Below the pieces are notes generated by a model. It did no database searches. It had not been told where the DNA came from and saw nothing but the letters and a program-made list of their open reading frames with translations. The position numbers and the translations under genes were made by a program. This document shows, in pieces, positions 44,398 through 53,802 of a stretch of DNA of 64,000 bases; the stretch's first letter is position 1, and each line of letters opens with the position of its first letter. The stretch is taken from assembly GCF_000429105.1 (NCBI RefSeq), contig NZ_AUBF01000006.1:248001-312000 (forward strand), given 5' to 3'. Source of the DNA: Schaalia suimastitidis DSM 15538. GTDB lineage: Bacteria; Actinomycetota; Actinomycetes; Actinomycetales; Actinomycetaceae.

Positions 44398-45408
44398 ATG
44401 ACCTCAACCCCCGTTTCGCGCGCTGCCGCGCACAGCATCAACGGGGGATCCGGGGCCGCGGGAGCCTCAACAGGTTCCCGCGGCCGCGGCCGTCTAAAGT
44501 CGCCGATCGGAAGGCGTGAACGCCTGGAGATCACGCTCTTATCTGGCCCAGCGATCCTCCTTTTCGTCACCTTCGTTATCCTGCCCGTTGCAATGGCCGC
44601 CTATTACGGCTTTTTCAGCTGGAAAGGCTACGGTGTCCCCACCGACTTTGTCGGCCTAAAAAACTACATGACGATTCTGACCGACCCGGAGTTTCATAAC
44701 GTCTTAGGGCACAACGCCGTCATTCTGGTCTCGTCATTACTGCTCCAAGGACCGGCAGCTCTGCTGCTTGCTCTTTTGCTGAATAAGCAAATGAAAGGCC
44801 AGTCGCTCATACGCGTCCTCATCTTTATTCCCTACGTCATCTCTGAAGTGATCGCAGGTACCGCTTGGTCTCTCCTCCTTCAAAGCAGTGGGGGTGTGAA
44901 CCGTTTCCTGTCTGACATCGGCCTAGGGTTTATTGCCAGCGACTGGATTGCCGACCCAAAGATCGCGATGATCACCCTTATGGGGATCCTCACCTGGAAA
45001 TACGTGGGTTTCGCAGTGATTATTTTCCTCGCAGGTATGCAAGGAATCCCCAACGAGCTGATTGAGGCAGCAAAAGTTGATGGCGCATCCTACTGGCAGA
45101 TACAGCGCCGTATCACTCTGCCGTTACTTGGGCCAACGATCCGCATGTGGGCATTCTTATCCATCATTGGATCACTGCAACTCTTTGACCTGGTCTACAT
45201 CATCTGGGGGCAATACATTGCCTCAACGGCGGGCACATCAACGATGGCAACATACATGGTGATCAACGGTCGCCTATCAGGAAACTACGGATACGGGAAC
45301 GCTGTTGCCGTCGTCGTCTTCATTATTTCGCTGATTATTGCCCTGACATACCAACGCTACGTCTTGCGCCGCGACACTGAAGGCGCACTCACTGGAGGTG
45401 ACCGATGA
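44398..45408 (+). CDS. CUT1 ABC permease, MalF-like (operon B)
   Basis: A 336-residue permease. The first 45 residues are a polar Ser/Gly/Arg-rich cytoplasmic tail (GSGAAGASTGSRGRGR); about six helices follow, with the EAA loop IEAAKVDGASYWQIQRRITL. The ATG is 6 bases after the binding-protein stop, with GGAG 10 bases upstream. The first 90 bases of the coding sequence contain two consecutive hairpins (44408-44447, 44454-44485), which may lower its expression relative to the binding protein. Its stop overlaps the next start by 4 bases. Confidence 0.93.
   Translation: MTSTPVSRAAAHSINGGSGAAGASTGSRGRGRLKSPIGRRERLEITLLSGPAILLFVTFVILPVAMAAYYGFFSWKGYGVPTDFVGLKNYMTILTDPEFHNVLGHNAVILVSSLLLQGPAALLLALLLNKQMKGQSLIRVLIFIPYVISEVIAGTAWSLLLQSSGGVNRFLSDIGLGFIASDWIADPKIAMITLMGILTWKYVGFAVIIFLAGMQGIPNELIEAAKVDGASYWQIQRRITLPLLGPTIRMWAFLSIIGSLQLFDLVYIIWGQYIASTAGTSTMATYMVINGRLSGNYGYGNAVAVVVFIISLIIALTYQRYVLRRDTEGALTGGDR
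44408..44485 (+). other. Two stem-loops in the 5' end of the operon B permease gene
   Basis: First stem: 44408-44415 (CCCCCGTT) with 44440-44447. Second stem: 44454-44463 with 44476-44485 (10 GC-rich base pairs, 12-base loop). They begin 10 bases after the start codon and follow the end of the binding-protein gene directly. Confidence 0.65.
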
Positions 45409-46253
45409 GCACCACAGCACAGTCACGAAATAAAGGATTGCCTTGGGGTAATCCCGGCATCTACTTCATTGCTGCTGTCACCATCATTGCGATTTTGTCG
45501 CCTGTTGCTTATGTGATCATCGGTGGCTTTCGCACAAACTCACAGATCACTGCTAATCCGGCAGGATTACCGTCACCGTGGGTTATCGAGAACTACACCG
45601 AAGTGATCGCAAGCCCCATCTTTTGGCGCCAAGTCGGTAACTCCACCATCGCCGCCTCCGCCACCACTGTTGGCGTGGTCATCCTGGGCATCATGGCGTC
45701 CTTCGTCATTGCGCGCTATCCCTTTAAAGGGCGCCACGCTATGTATTCCCTTTTCGCTGCAGGTCTCATGTTCCCCATGACTGTGGCTATCACGCCGCTA
45801 TATATCCTCATTAAAAACCTGGGGCTGACCAATAACCTTCTTGGTGTCATCCTGCCAGGCATCGCCTTTGCCTTGCCGACAACGGTGATTATCCTCGTGC
45901 CTTTTTTGCGAACCATACCTAAAGAACTCGAAGAAGCGTGCGCCCTTGATGGATGTGGCCGACTGGGATTCTTCTGGCGGGTCGTCTTGCCACTATCGGC
46001 ACCGGGTGTCATCACCACAGGTATCCTTGCTTTCATAGGGTCGTGGAACTCCTACATGTTGCCCCTATTTATCCTGGGCGACGAAAACCTCTTCACCCTG
46101 CCGCTAGGTGTACAGGCCTTCGCCTCGCAATACTCTGTTGATACTGCGCGAGTCCTCGCTTTTACCTCGCTGTCCATGATCCCTGCATTGGTCTTCTTCT
46201 CTCTCTTCGAGAGGCGTATCGTTGGTGGCCTAACTGGAGCAGTGAAAGGATGA
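45405..46253 (+). CDS. CUT1 ABC permease, MalG-like (operon B)
   Basis: A 282-residue permease with about six helices and the EAA loop EEACALDGCGRLGFFWRVVL. The ATG overlaps the preceding stop by 4 bases and its own stop overlaps the GH43 start by 4 bases, giving a tightly coupled operon. It pairs with the MalF-like protein encoded upstream. Confidence 0.93.
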   Translation: MSTTAQSRNKGLPWGNPGIYFIAAVTIIAILSPVAYVIIGGFRTNSQITANPAGLPSPWVIENYTEVIASPIFWRQVGNSTIAASATTVGVVILGIMASFVIARYPFKGRHAMYSLFAAGLMFPMTVAITPLYILIKNLGLTNNLLGVILPGIAFALPTTVIILVPFLRTIPKELEEACALDGCGRLGFFWRVVLPLSAPGVITTGILAFIGSWNSYMLPLFILGDENLFTLPLGVQAFASQYSVDTARVLAFTSLSMIPALVFFSLFERRIVGGLTGAVKG

Positions 46254-47728
46254 GCGCGCGAAACCCGATCCTTCCTGGCGTCTACCCAGACCCATCGGTA
46301 TGTCAAGTGGGGGAGTACACCTACCTTGTGAACTCGACCTTCACATGGCTGCCCGGACTGCCGATCCATCGAAGCAAAGACCTGGTCACTTGGGAATTAT
46401 GCGGACATGCCCTGAGCAGTGCCGAGCACCTTGATCTTGACAAAGGTGACGAATCGCAGGGAATCTTCGCCCCAACACTGCGCTATATTGACGGACGTTT
46501 CGTCCTGGTGTGTACAACAGTCGTCGCAGACACGCAACGTTCCTTCCTCATGAGCGCCCCCGACGCCTCGGGCCCCTGGAGTCCTCCTCGTTTCCTTGAA
46601 GGAGCGGGAGGTATTGACCCCGATATTTTTCAGGACTGCGATGGCACCGTGTGGTGGACTGGTACACGCCTTGCCGTCAACCCCCTGTGGGAGCAGCAAA
46701 CCGAAATATGGACGCGCCCGGTCGACCTGGATACGGCCACTTTCATTGGTGAGGAAACGGTGATCTGGCATGGCGCAGTCGAAGGTGCAGTGTGGAGCGA
46801 AGGGCCCCATATTTATCGGCGCGGCAATTGGTACTACCTCCTGAGTGCCGAAGGTGGTACCGCTGAAGAACATGCGGTGTCCATTGCGCGAGCGCAGCAT
46901 GTAACAGGCCCATGGGAAGGCTGCAAACGCAACCCCATCTTCAGTCACCGTAACCTGGGGCGCCGCAGCCAAATCCACAATGTCGGACATGCTGACCTTG
47001 TGCAGCGCCCAGATGGCACATGGTGGGCCGTCATGCTTGGTGTGCGCCTACGACAAGGTCGCCACCTTCTGGGTCGCGAAACCTTCCTTGCACCTGTGAC
47101 ATGGGAAGAGGACTGGCCTGTTATCGCCCCTGGTGTAGGGCACCTTACCGAGGCAGTGGATACCCGTAGCGGCGTCGATCCTTACCAGCGCAGCCTCACA
47201 GTGGCGGCACTGCCTCATACGAGCCTGCACCAGCACGAAGTGATGACGAGCATCACTGCTTTCCGCGAGTGCGCCTTGCGGCCCGTCGGTGTGCAGTGGT
47301 GCGGCGAAGAACGCAGTTTCCGAGGCGTGCGCGCAGCATCATGGGACTGCGCGATCAGTGTCCAAGCCGACGATTTCAGTGAAGCGCTCACTGCCATTGG
47401 GATCGTACAGGACGCCCACAACTGGGCTCGTATCGAAAAGATTGACGAGGCGGTGCAGGTGAGGATTCGTCGTGGAGGCAACGACGAGGTACTGCATCTA
47501 CCGACACCTGGACATGACCAGCACCTGTGGGTCGCTCTTGACGACCTCACGCTACGGCTAGGTGTTGGCCCGCATATCGGTCACGGCTTCTGTCACAGCA
47601 TCGACGCTCAATGGCTCTCAACGGAATCAGCCGGTGGCTTCATAGGGTGCCTACTGGGAATCTGGGGTGAGGGCGCCTCAAAGGACACGGCGTCCGTGTA
47701 TATGCGCGGCACGCATCCACAACTGTAA
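46250..47728 (+). CDS. Glycoside hydrolase family 43 beta-xylosidase/arabinofuranosidase
   Basis: The 492-residue enzyme has a five-bladed GH43 propeller at about 1-300, with the base Asp14 in YPDPS, the pKa-modulating Asp123 in GGIDPDIF and the acid Glu184 in VWSEGPHIY, plus a C-terminal beta-sandwich. The N-terminal NPILPGVYPDPSVCQVGEYT is typical of beta-xylosidases. There is no signal peptide, so it works on imported oligosaccharides. The start overlaps the preceding permease gene by 4 bases. Beta-xylosidase versus alpha-L-arabinofuranosidase activity cannot be separated from sequence alone; araDA nearby leaves both open. Confidence 0.9.
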   Translation: MSARNPILPGVYPDPSVCQVGEYTYLVNSTFTWLPGLPIHRSKDLVTWELCGHALSSAEHLDLDKGDESQGIFAPTLRYIDGRFVLVCTTVVADTQRSFLMSAPDASGPWSPPRFLEGAGGIDPDIFQDCDGTVWWTGTRLAVNPLWEQQTEIWTRPVDLDTATFIGEETVIWHGAVEGAVWSEGPHIYRRGNWYYLLSAEGGTAEEHAVSIARAQHVTGPWEGCKRNPIFSHRNLGRRSQIHNVGHADLVQRPDGTWWAVMLGVRLRQGRHLLGRETFLAPVTWEEDWPVIAPGVGHLTEAVDTRSGVDPYQRSLTVAALPHTSLHQHEVMTSITAFRECALRPVGVQWCGEERSFRGVRAASWDCAISVQADDFSEALTAIGIVQDAHNWARIEKIDEAVQVRIRRGGNDEVLHLPTPGHDQHLWVALDDLTLRLGVGPHIGHGFCHSIDAQWLSTESAGGFIGCLLGIWGEGASKDTASVYMRGTHPQL

Positions 47729-47743
47729 TAATCGGAGACTCAC

Positions 47744-50161
47744 ATGAAACCGTGGCACAATACAGCGCTGAGCAACGAAGAGCGCGTTGATGCACTTATC
47801 GCCGTCATGGACCTTCACGCTAAAGTTCATCAGCTTGCCTCCTACTGGGATCGGCCCGCTGACCAGGTGGCGCCTGCACCACAACCGAAGAACGAGACGC
47901 CTGGCGACAACGACACACCTGTCGGTTTGCAGGCAACACACCCTCAAACGAAGGAACACGGAGTATCGGAAGCAGACCATGCCGCCGTCGCCCCCGAGGT
48001 TGCCCCCATGGAAAACGCCTTCGCAGTTGACCAACTGTCATGGCACGAAAGCGCCAGCGGTGGCCTTGGGCATCTCACCCGCATGTGGGGCACCGAACCC
48101 CTTGAAGTGGCAGAAGGTGCGCGGCGCCTCGTCGAGAAGCAGCGTGAAGTGCGCCGTCTTAATGCATTTGGCTTACCTGCCATCGTCCATGAAGAGTGTC
48201 TCACCGGTTTTACCGCGTACCGAGCCACCGTCTATCCAGCGGCTATCGCATGGGGTGCCACATGGAATCCTGAACTCGTTGAAGAAATGGCGGCACGTAT
48301 AGGTAGCGACATCAAGGCGGTTGGTGGACATCAGGGATTGTCGCCACTACTGGATGTGGTGCGTGACTATCGCTGGGGACGTGTCGAAGAAACCTGCGGA
48401 GAAGACCCTTACCTTGTTGGTAGCTTGGGCACCGCCTATGTCAAAGGGTTGCAATCAGCTGGAGTGATGGCCACCCTGAAGCATTTCGTGGCCTATCCGG
48501 CTTCGCGAGGTGGCCGCAACCATGCCCCAGTGTCGATGGGCAGGCGCGAACTTGAAGACGTCATGCTACCGCCCTTCGAAATGGCGGTTCGCGAAGGCGG
48601 TGTCGCCTCGGTCATGAATTCCTACTCGGATATCGACGGCGTGCCCGCTGGAATCTCCCGCTACCTTCTGACCGAGGTACTGCGTGAGCGATGGGGCTTT
48701 AGTGGCACCGTTGTCTCGGACTACTGGTCGGTTCGCTTCCTAGAAAAGATGCATCGCGTGGCTAAAGACGGTGCTGAAGCGGCAGCAAAGGCCTTGCGTG
48801 CTGGTCTCGATGTTGAGCTGCCTGAAACAACCTGCTATGCGCACCTGCCCGAAGCTGTTGCACGTGGCCTGGTCACAGAAGAGGAGATCACCACTGCCGT
48901 GCGTCGCCTGCTTCTGCAAAAGGCCGCGCTTGGTCTGCTCGACGAGGATTGGGAACCGACGGCAGATGCACACCGTGACTTGGATTCGCCAGAAAACCGT
49001 GATGTAGCTGCACGTATGGCACGCGAAAGTATTGTGCTGGTGAAAAATGACGGTATTCTCCCGTTGTGCCGCACCCAAAAGGTTGCGGTTATTGGCCCGG
49101 TTTGGCAGGAGCCTCGCGCCTTTATGGGCTGCTATGCCTTCCCCAACCACGTGCTGACCCGTTACCCCGAGAAGGGTCTCGGACTCGACATTGCGACGTT
49201 GCCACAGATGTTACCCGCTATCAGTGATGCTGAGATGACCTTTACGCGCGGCACGGGTTTCATGGCGGGTAGCGATAGCGAAATTGCCGAGGCGGTCGAG
49301 GCTGCCCGAAATGCTGACATTGCGCTGCTTGTTTTGGGGGATATTGCTGGGATGTTCGGCGGCGGTACGTCTGGGGAGGGCTGCGACGTCGCTGACCTCG
49401 ATCTGCCTGGTCGGCAGGGAGAACTGCTGGAAGCGGTACTTGATACGGGTCGGCCAACGATCCTTCTCCTTGTGACGGGACGCCCCTACGCACTTGGTCG
49501 TTATGCGGATCGTTGCGCAGCGATTGTGCAGTCCTTTATGCCTGGTGTGGAAGGGGCCTCGGCTATTGCCGACGTGCTGTCGGGTGCAATGAACCCCAGT
49601 GGCCGTCTGCCCATTGCGTTGCCCAATACGCCCGGTGGGCAGCCAGGTACCTATTTGGCGCCGCCGTTGGGGTGGGAGTCGGAGGGTATTTCTAATATTG
49701 ACCCGCGTCCGCTCTACCCATTCGGGCATGGCCTGTCCTACACCACGTTCGAGTATTGTGACGCGGCGATCTCCGCGGAGACCATGCCACTTGACGGCAC
49801 GGTGGAATATGCAGTGACGGTGCGCAATACAGGCACTAGGGCCGGTGTTGAAGTGGTCCAACTCTATGCAAGTGACCCGTGGGCCGAGGTGGTGCGACCA
49901 TTGAAGGAACTTATTGGCTTTACGCGCGTGCCACTTGAAGCGGGGCAGAGCGCACGTGTCACCTTTACTGTCCACGCCGATCGTTTCTCTTTCACTGGCG
50001 TCAATATGCAGCGCATCGTTGAAGGCGGTGAAATACGCCTGTCGGTTGGTCATTCCAGTGAAGATCGGATGGGCGAATTGATGGTGCGCCTTGAGGAAGG
50101 CACTAGGATTGTCGACGAAGGCCGGGTCCTGACCACACCTGTACGCATCGAAGCGATGTGA
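47744..50161 (+). CDS. Glycoside hydrolase family 3 beta-xylosidase/beta-glucosidase
   Basis: The 805-residue cytoplasmic enzyme has the GH3 barrel with the nucleophile Asp326 in GTVVSDYWSV, the preceding KHFVAYPASRGGRNHAPVSM loop, the second alpha/beta domain (DIALLVLGDIAGMFGGGTSG) and a C-terminal fibronectin-III-like domain (TVRNTGTRAGVEVVQLY). Residues about 40-90 form an unusual Pro/Ala/Glu/Thr-rich insert before the barrel. GGAG lies upstream of the ATG and 15 bases separate it from GH43. Together they would release xylose from xylo-oligosaccharides. The barrel loops resemble beta-xylosidase members, but glucosidase activity is possible. Confidence 0.9.
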   Translation: MKPWHNTALSNEERVDALIAVMDLHAKVHQLASYWDRPADQVAPAPQPKNETPGDNDTPVGLQATHPQTKEHGVSEADHAAVAPEVAPMENAFAVDQLSWHESASGGLGHLTRMWGTEPLEVAEGARRLVEKQREVRRLNAFGLPAIVHEECLTGFTAYRATVYPAAIAWGATWNPELVEEMAARIGSDIKAVGGHQGLSPLLDVVRDYRWGRVEETCGEDPYLVGSLGTAYVKGLQSAGVMATLKHFVAYPASRGGRNHAPVSMGRRELEDVMLPPFEMAVREGGVASVMNSYSDIDGVPAGISRYLLTEVLRERWGFSGTVVSDYWSVRFLEKMHRVAKDGAEAAAKALRAGLDVELPETTCYAHLPEAVARGLVTEEEITTAVRRLLLQKAALGLLDEDWEPTADAHRDLDSPENRDVAARMARESIVLVKNDGILPLCRTQKVAVIGPVWQEPRAFMGCYAFPNHVLTRYPEKGLGLDIATLPQMLPAISDAEMTFTRGTGFMAGSDSEIAEAVEAARNADIALLVLGDIAGMFGGGTSGEGCDVADLDLPGRQGELLEAVLDTGRPTILLLVTGRPYALGRYADRCAAIVQSFMPGVEGASAIADVLSGAMNPSGRLPIALPNTPGGQPGTYLAPPLGWESEGISNIDPRPLYPFGHGLSYTTFEYCDAAISAETMPLDGTVEYAVTVRNTGTRAGVEVVQLYASDPWAEVVRPLKELIGFTRVPLEAGQSARVTFTVHADRFSFTGVNMQRIVEGGEIRLSVGHSSEDRMGELMVRLEEGTRIVDEGRVLTTPVRIEAM

Positions 50162-50236
50162 TCAGATTCCGGCAATAAAGCCATGGTGTGCTGTGACTTG
50201 GTGCGCCAGTATGCAACGACGTTAAGGTGAGGACCG

Positions 50237-51229
50237 ATGCCTCGTTTTGATATGGAGCTCAGTGAGCTTGAAAACTATCGACCAGTGGTGACTGAGCCAC
50301 ATGATCTTGATGAATTTTGGGCCGCAACCCTCGCCGAAAATCCGTTTGATGCCAACGCAATAAGCGTCGTTGAAGCAGAGCATCCACTGGTGACCGTCAA
50401 GGTCTGGGATGTTACCTTCCCTGGCTATGCGGGTGACGCGGTACGGGCATGGTTAACGGTTCCTGCTAACGCGACAGAGCCGCTACCTGCCGTTGTTCAG
50501 TACAACGGTTATGGTGGCGGGAGGGGGTTGTCCCATGAACACCTTGAGTGGGCCAGCGCCGGATTTGCTCATCTGTTTATGGATACACGCGGACAGGGTG
50601 GAACCTGGGGGAGTGGTGGCGATACGGCGGATCCGCACGGTGGAGGCAGCGCCGACCAAGGGTATATGACTCGCGGCATTGAAGACCCACATACCCATTA
50701 CTATCGTCGCTTATACGTCGATGCGCATCACTGCGTAGAGGCAGCGGCGAACCTGCCGCAGGTTGATGCATCGCGTATCGCCGTTCAGGGAATCAGCCAA
50801 GGTGGTGCGCTCACCATAGCAGCCGCTGCACTTAATCACCGTGTGATCGCCGCCATGCCTGATGTACCGTTTATGTGCCACTTTGAACGCGCGGTCGGTA
50901 TGACTGATGCTTTCCCCTATCAGGAAATTGTTCGTTACCTATCGGTTTTCCGTGGCCGTGAGCAGCAGGTGTTGTCAACCCTGTCGTACTTCGATGGAGT
51001 ATTGCTTGGTGCGCGGGCCGCTGCTCCGGCACTGTTTTCCACCGCACTACTGGATACTGTGTGCCCACCGTCAACGGTCTTTGCTGCCCGTAACTGGTGG
51101 GCGTCGCGCAGTGGCGTGCAGATGGAACGTCCTCAAATTCGCGTGTACCCCCATAACGGACATGAAGGTGGGCAGGGATACCAGTGGCGCGAACAGGTGG
51201 CGTGGCTCAAGGACTTGCTTGCCCAGTGA
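50237..51229 (+). CDS. Acetyl xylan esterase, carbohydrate esterase family 7
   Basis: The 330-residue alpha/beta-hydrolase removes acetyl groups from xylo-oligosaccharides inside the cell. The catalytic triad is visible as Ser187 in GISQGGAL, Asp273 in LDTVCPP and His309 in NGHEGG. The conserved N-terminus (PRFDMELSELENY) and YNGYGGGRGL and DTRGQGG loops are typical of CE7 (AXE1/cephalosporin-C deacetylase). GGTGAGGA precedes the ATG. It is 75 bases after the GH3 gene and completes the enzyme set of operon B. Confidence 0.93.
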   Translation: MPRFDMELSELENYRPVVTEPHDLDEFWAATLAENPFDANAISVVEAEHPLVTVKVWDVTFPGYAGDAVRAWLTVPANATEPLPAVVQYNGYGGGRGLSHEHLEWASAGFAHLFMDTRGQGGTWGSGGDTADPHGGGSADQGYMTRGIEDPHTHYYRRLYVDAHHCVEAAANLPQVDASRIAVQGISQGGALTIAAAALNHRVIAAMPDVPFMCHFERAVGMTDAFPYQEIVRYLSVFRGREQQVLSTLSYFDGVLLGARAAAPALFSTALLDTVCPPSTVFAARNWWASRSGVQMERPQIRVYPHNGHEGGQGYQWREQVAWLKDLLAQ

Positions 51230-51291
51230 TGGTGGCAGGTGGTGAGGATTTCGTTGGCATTTAGTGGCGTTAAAGGCTAGACATCACCCGA

Positions 51292-51307
51292 ATGTTACCG
51301 TTAACAT
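51292..51307 (+). promoter_or_regulatory. Palindromic LacI-type operator upstream of araD
   Basis: ATGTTACCGTTAACAT has perfect 6-base arms (ATGTTA/TAACAT) and a CG centre. It resembles arabinose-type LacI operators described in actinobacteria (ATGTTA-N4-TAACAT). It is 80 bases before the araD start. No matching regulator gene is adjacent. Confidence 0.55.
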
Positions 51308-51387
51308 AACTGTGTTGCCTGTGAAGACGCGGCACACCCTCTGTCCATATATTCCCGCAGGTACTGATGCCTGGGAAGGAACCGTTC

Positions 51388-52122
51388 ATGGATCACCGTG
51401 ACCCCTCCACTTGGGATGACGCATTCGCCGCCCAAGTACACCGCACCCGCGAAATTGTTGCCGCCCTCCATGCAGAACTACCACGTTGGGGCCTAGTTGT
51501 ATGGACGGCAGGCAACGTCTCTCAACGTGTACGAGGCCACGCTGCCGACGGCAGCCAAGACCTCCTCGTCATCAAACCCTCAGGCGTGTCCTACGACGAC
51601 CTGACCCCCGAAGCGATGGTGGTCTGCGACCTTGAGGGGCGCCTCGTCCTTGGCGACGGAAGCCCTTCCTCCGACACCGCCGCCCACGCCTACGTCTACA
51701 CACATATGCCGCATATTGGCGGCGTTGTCCACACGCATTCCACCTACGCCACCGCATGGGCGGCACGAGGCGAAGCCATCCCATGCGCACTGACCATGAT
51801 GGGCGACGAATTCGGCGGTGACGTACCCGTGGGTCCTTTTGCCCTCATCGGTGATGACTCCATTGGTCGTGGCATTGTCGACACGCTCAAAGACTCCCGC
51901 AGCCCCGCTGTTCTCATGCAAAATCACGGCCCATTCACCATTGGCAAAGACGCGCGTGCCGCTGTGAAAGCAGCAGCAATGGTTGAAGAGGTGGCACGCA
52001 CCGTCCACATCGCCCGCCAAGGCGGCGACATCATTCCCATCCCTCAAGACAAGATCGACAGCCTCTACGCCCGCTACCAAAACGTCTACGGACAAAACAC
52101 CACCAGCGAGGAGACCAACTAA
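51388..52122 (+). CDS. araD: L-ribulose-5-phosphate 4-epimerase
   Basis: AraD converts L-ribulose 5-phosphate to D-xylulose 5-phosphate. The 244-residue class II aldolase-fold protein has GNVSQR near the N-terminus, [10 protein letters not shown], the zinc-ligand [14 protein letters not shown] and QNHGPFTIG. The ATG at 51388 is preferred because GGAAGGA lies 7 bases upstream; an earlier ATG at 51367 lacks one. The stop overlaps the araA start by one base (TAATG). The araB kinase gene that normally accompanies araDA is absent. Confidence 0.95.
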   Translation: MDHRDPSTWDDAFAAQVHRTREIVAALHAELPRWGLVVWTAGNVSQRVRGHAADGSQDLLVIKPSGVSYDDLTPEAMVVCDLEGRLVLGDGSPSSDTAAHAYVYTHMPHIGGVVHTHSTYATAWAARGEAIPCALTMMGDEFGGDVPVGPFALIGDDSIGRGIVDTLKDSRSPAVLMQNHGPFTIGKDARAAVKAAAMVEEVARTVHIARQGGDIIPIPQDKIDSLYARYQNVYGQNTTSEETN

Positions 52123-53630
52123 TGTCCAGCTTCTACCAGGGCCGCGAAATCTGGTTCTACACCGGCAGCCAAGACCTTTACGGCGAAGAAACCCTAGCAA
52201 TGGTTGCCTCTCAATCCCAAGAGGTTGTTCGACTTCTCAACGACTCAGGTGTGATCCCGGCACCTATCGTCTGGAAACCTGTTCTTAAAGACTCCGACTC
52301 CATTCGACGCGCCATGTTGGATGCTTCAGCCAACGACAACGTGCTTGGCGTGATTTCCTGGATGCATACCTTCAGCCCCGCAAAAATGTGGATTCGTGGG
52401 CTGGAAGTTCTGTCCAAGCCGCTACTTCACTTGGCCACCCAAGCCAATGTTGAAATCCCTTGGGACAGCATTGACATGGACTTCATGAATCTTAATCAGG
52501 CTGCTCACGGTGACCGAGAGTATGCCTATATCCTCACTCGTCTTGGCGTGGCGCGCACTACCGTTGTCGGGCATGCCTCGCACTCGGCAACGGTTGCCCG
52601 CATCGCCTCGTGGGTACGAGCCGCCGCAGGGTGGGCAGCCACACATGAGATGCGTGTCGTCCGTTTCGGTGACAATATGCGCTACGTGGCGGTCACCGAA
52701 GGGGACAAGACCGAAGCTGAACGCAAACTGGGTGTCTCCGTCAACACCTGGGGCGTCAATGATCTTGTTGCCGTCGTTGATGCGGTTGACGAGGCCGACA
52801 TCGATGCGCTCGTGGCCACCTACGAGGCCGACTACGATGTTGCCGAAGAATTGCGAGCAGGTGGGCAGCGCCATGATTCCCTGCGGTATGCGGCACGCCA
52901 AGAAATTGCAATCCGTCGCTTCCTTGAAGAGCGAGGCGCAACTGCTTTCACCACGAATTTCGAGGACCTGGGGGCACTTCGTCAATTACCTGGCCTCGCC
53001 GTTCAACGCCTCATGGAGGACGGTTACGGATTTGGTGCCGAGGGCGACTGGAAGACCGCAGTCCTGGTGCGTGCAGCGAAAGTGATGGGCGAAGGCCTGC
53101 CAGGCGGCGCCTCGTTAATGGAGGATTACACCTACAACCTTGTTCCTGGACAAGAACTCATCCTGGGGGCGCACATGCTGGAAGTGTGCCCATCGTTGAC
53201 ACCCGAGCGGGTACGTATCGAAATCCATCCACTGGGTATTGGAGGAAAAGAGGACCCGGTTCGCATGGTCTTCAACGCTGCGCCAAGTGACGGCATCGTC
53301 ATCGCACTGTCAGATATGCGGGATCGTTTCCGGCTGACCGCCAATATTGTCGAGGTGGTCACGCCGCCGCACGATATGCCGAAGCTTCCTGTTGCGCGCG
53401 CCATGTGGAAGCCTGCCCCCGATATGTACACCTCCATCGAGGCGTGGCTGACGGCAGGTGGCGCTCACCATACAGCAATGACCACACAGATCGGTATCGA
53501 GGTGTGGGAAATGTTTGCGCGCATCGCTGACATGGAATTATTGGTCATTGACCAGGCGACGACTGCACGTGATTTCCACCACCGTGTGCGGTGGAACCAG
53601 TCGTACCATCGTCTTGCGGAAGGCCTGTGA
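52122..53630 (+). CDS. araA: L-arabinose isomerase
   Basis: AraA converts L-arabinose to L-ribulose. The 502-residue product shows the family hallmarks: [83 protein letters not shown] and the C-terminal [18 protein letters not shown] lies upstream and its start overlaps the end of araD by one base. A hairpin terminator follows 49 bases after the stop. AraA and AraD process arabinose freed from arabinoxylan; the kinase step in between must be encoded elsewhere or supplied by another FGGY kinase. Confidence 0.97.
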   Translation: MSSFYQGREIWFYTGSQDLYGEETLAMVASQSQEVVRLLNDSGVIPAPIVWKPVLKDSDSIRRAMLDASANDNVLGVISWMHTFSPAKMWIRGLEVLSKPLLHLATQANVEIPWDSIDMDFMNLNQAAHGDREYAYILTRLGVARTTVVGHASHSATVARIASWVRAAAGWAATHEMRVVRFGDNMRYVAVTEGDKTEAERKLGVSVNTWGVNDLVAVVDAVDEADIDALVATYEADYDVAEELRAGGQRHDSLRYAARQEIAIRRFLEERGATAFTTNFEDLGALRQLPGLAVQRLMEDGYGFGAEGDWKTAVLVRAAKVMGEGLPGGASLMEDYTYNLVPGQELILGAHMLEVCPSLTPERVRIEIHPLGIGGKEDPVRMVFNAAPSDGIVIALSDMRDRFRLTANIVEVVTPPHDMPKLPVARAMWKPAPDMYTSIEAWLTAGGAHHTAMTTQIGIEVWEMFARIADMELLVIDQATTARDFHHRVRWNQSYHRLAEGL

Positions 53631-53679
53631 ACGGGTTGTATCGCCTTAGGTGTCCGCTCTACGCAAGAGCCTGCGTGAG

Positions 53680-53714
53680 CAGTGGGGTCAGTGTCATCGA
53701 CACCTACCCCACTG
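53680..53714 (+). terminator. Terminator of araDA
   Basis: Outer arms CAGTGGGGT (53680-53688) and ACCCCACTG (53706-53714) and inner arms GTGTC/GACAC form one interrupted hairpin with a 3-base loop. It starts 49 bases after the araA stop. Confidence 0.7.
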
Positions 53715-53802
53715 TCTGCATTTACGGACCCATGTCACTATCAGGCGGCATCTTATGCAAGGATGACCTTGTATCTTGTCAGCATCAAGAAGGAGGCTCA
53801 CG

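Noticed and set aside
51367-51387. Upstream ATG as the araD start
   Set aside because: GGAAGGA lies between this ATG and the one at 51388, at the right distance only for the latter.
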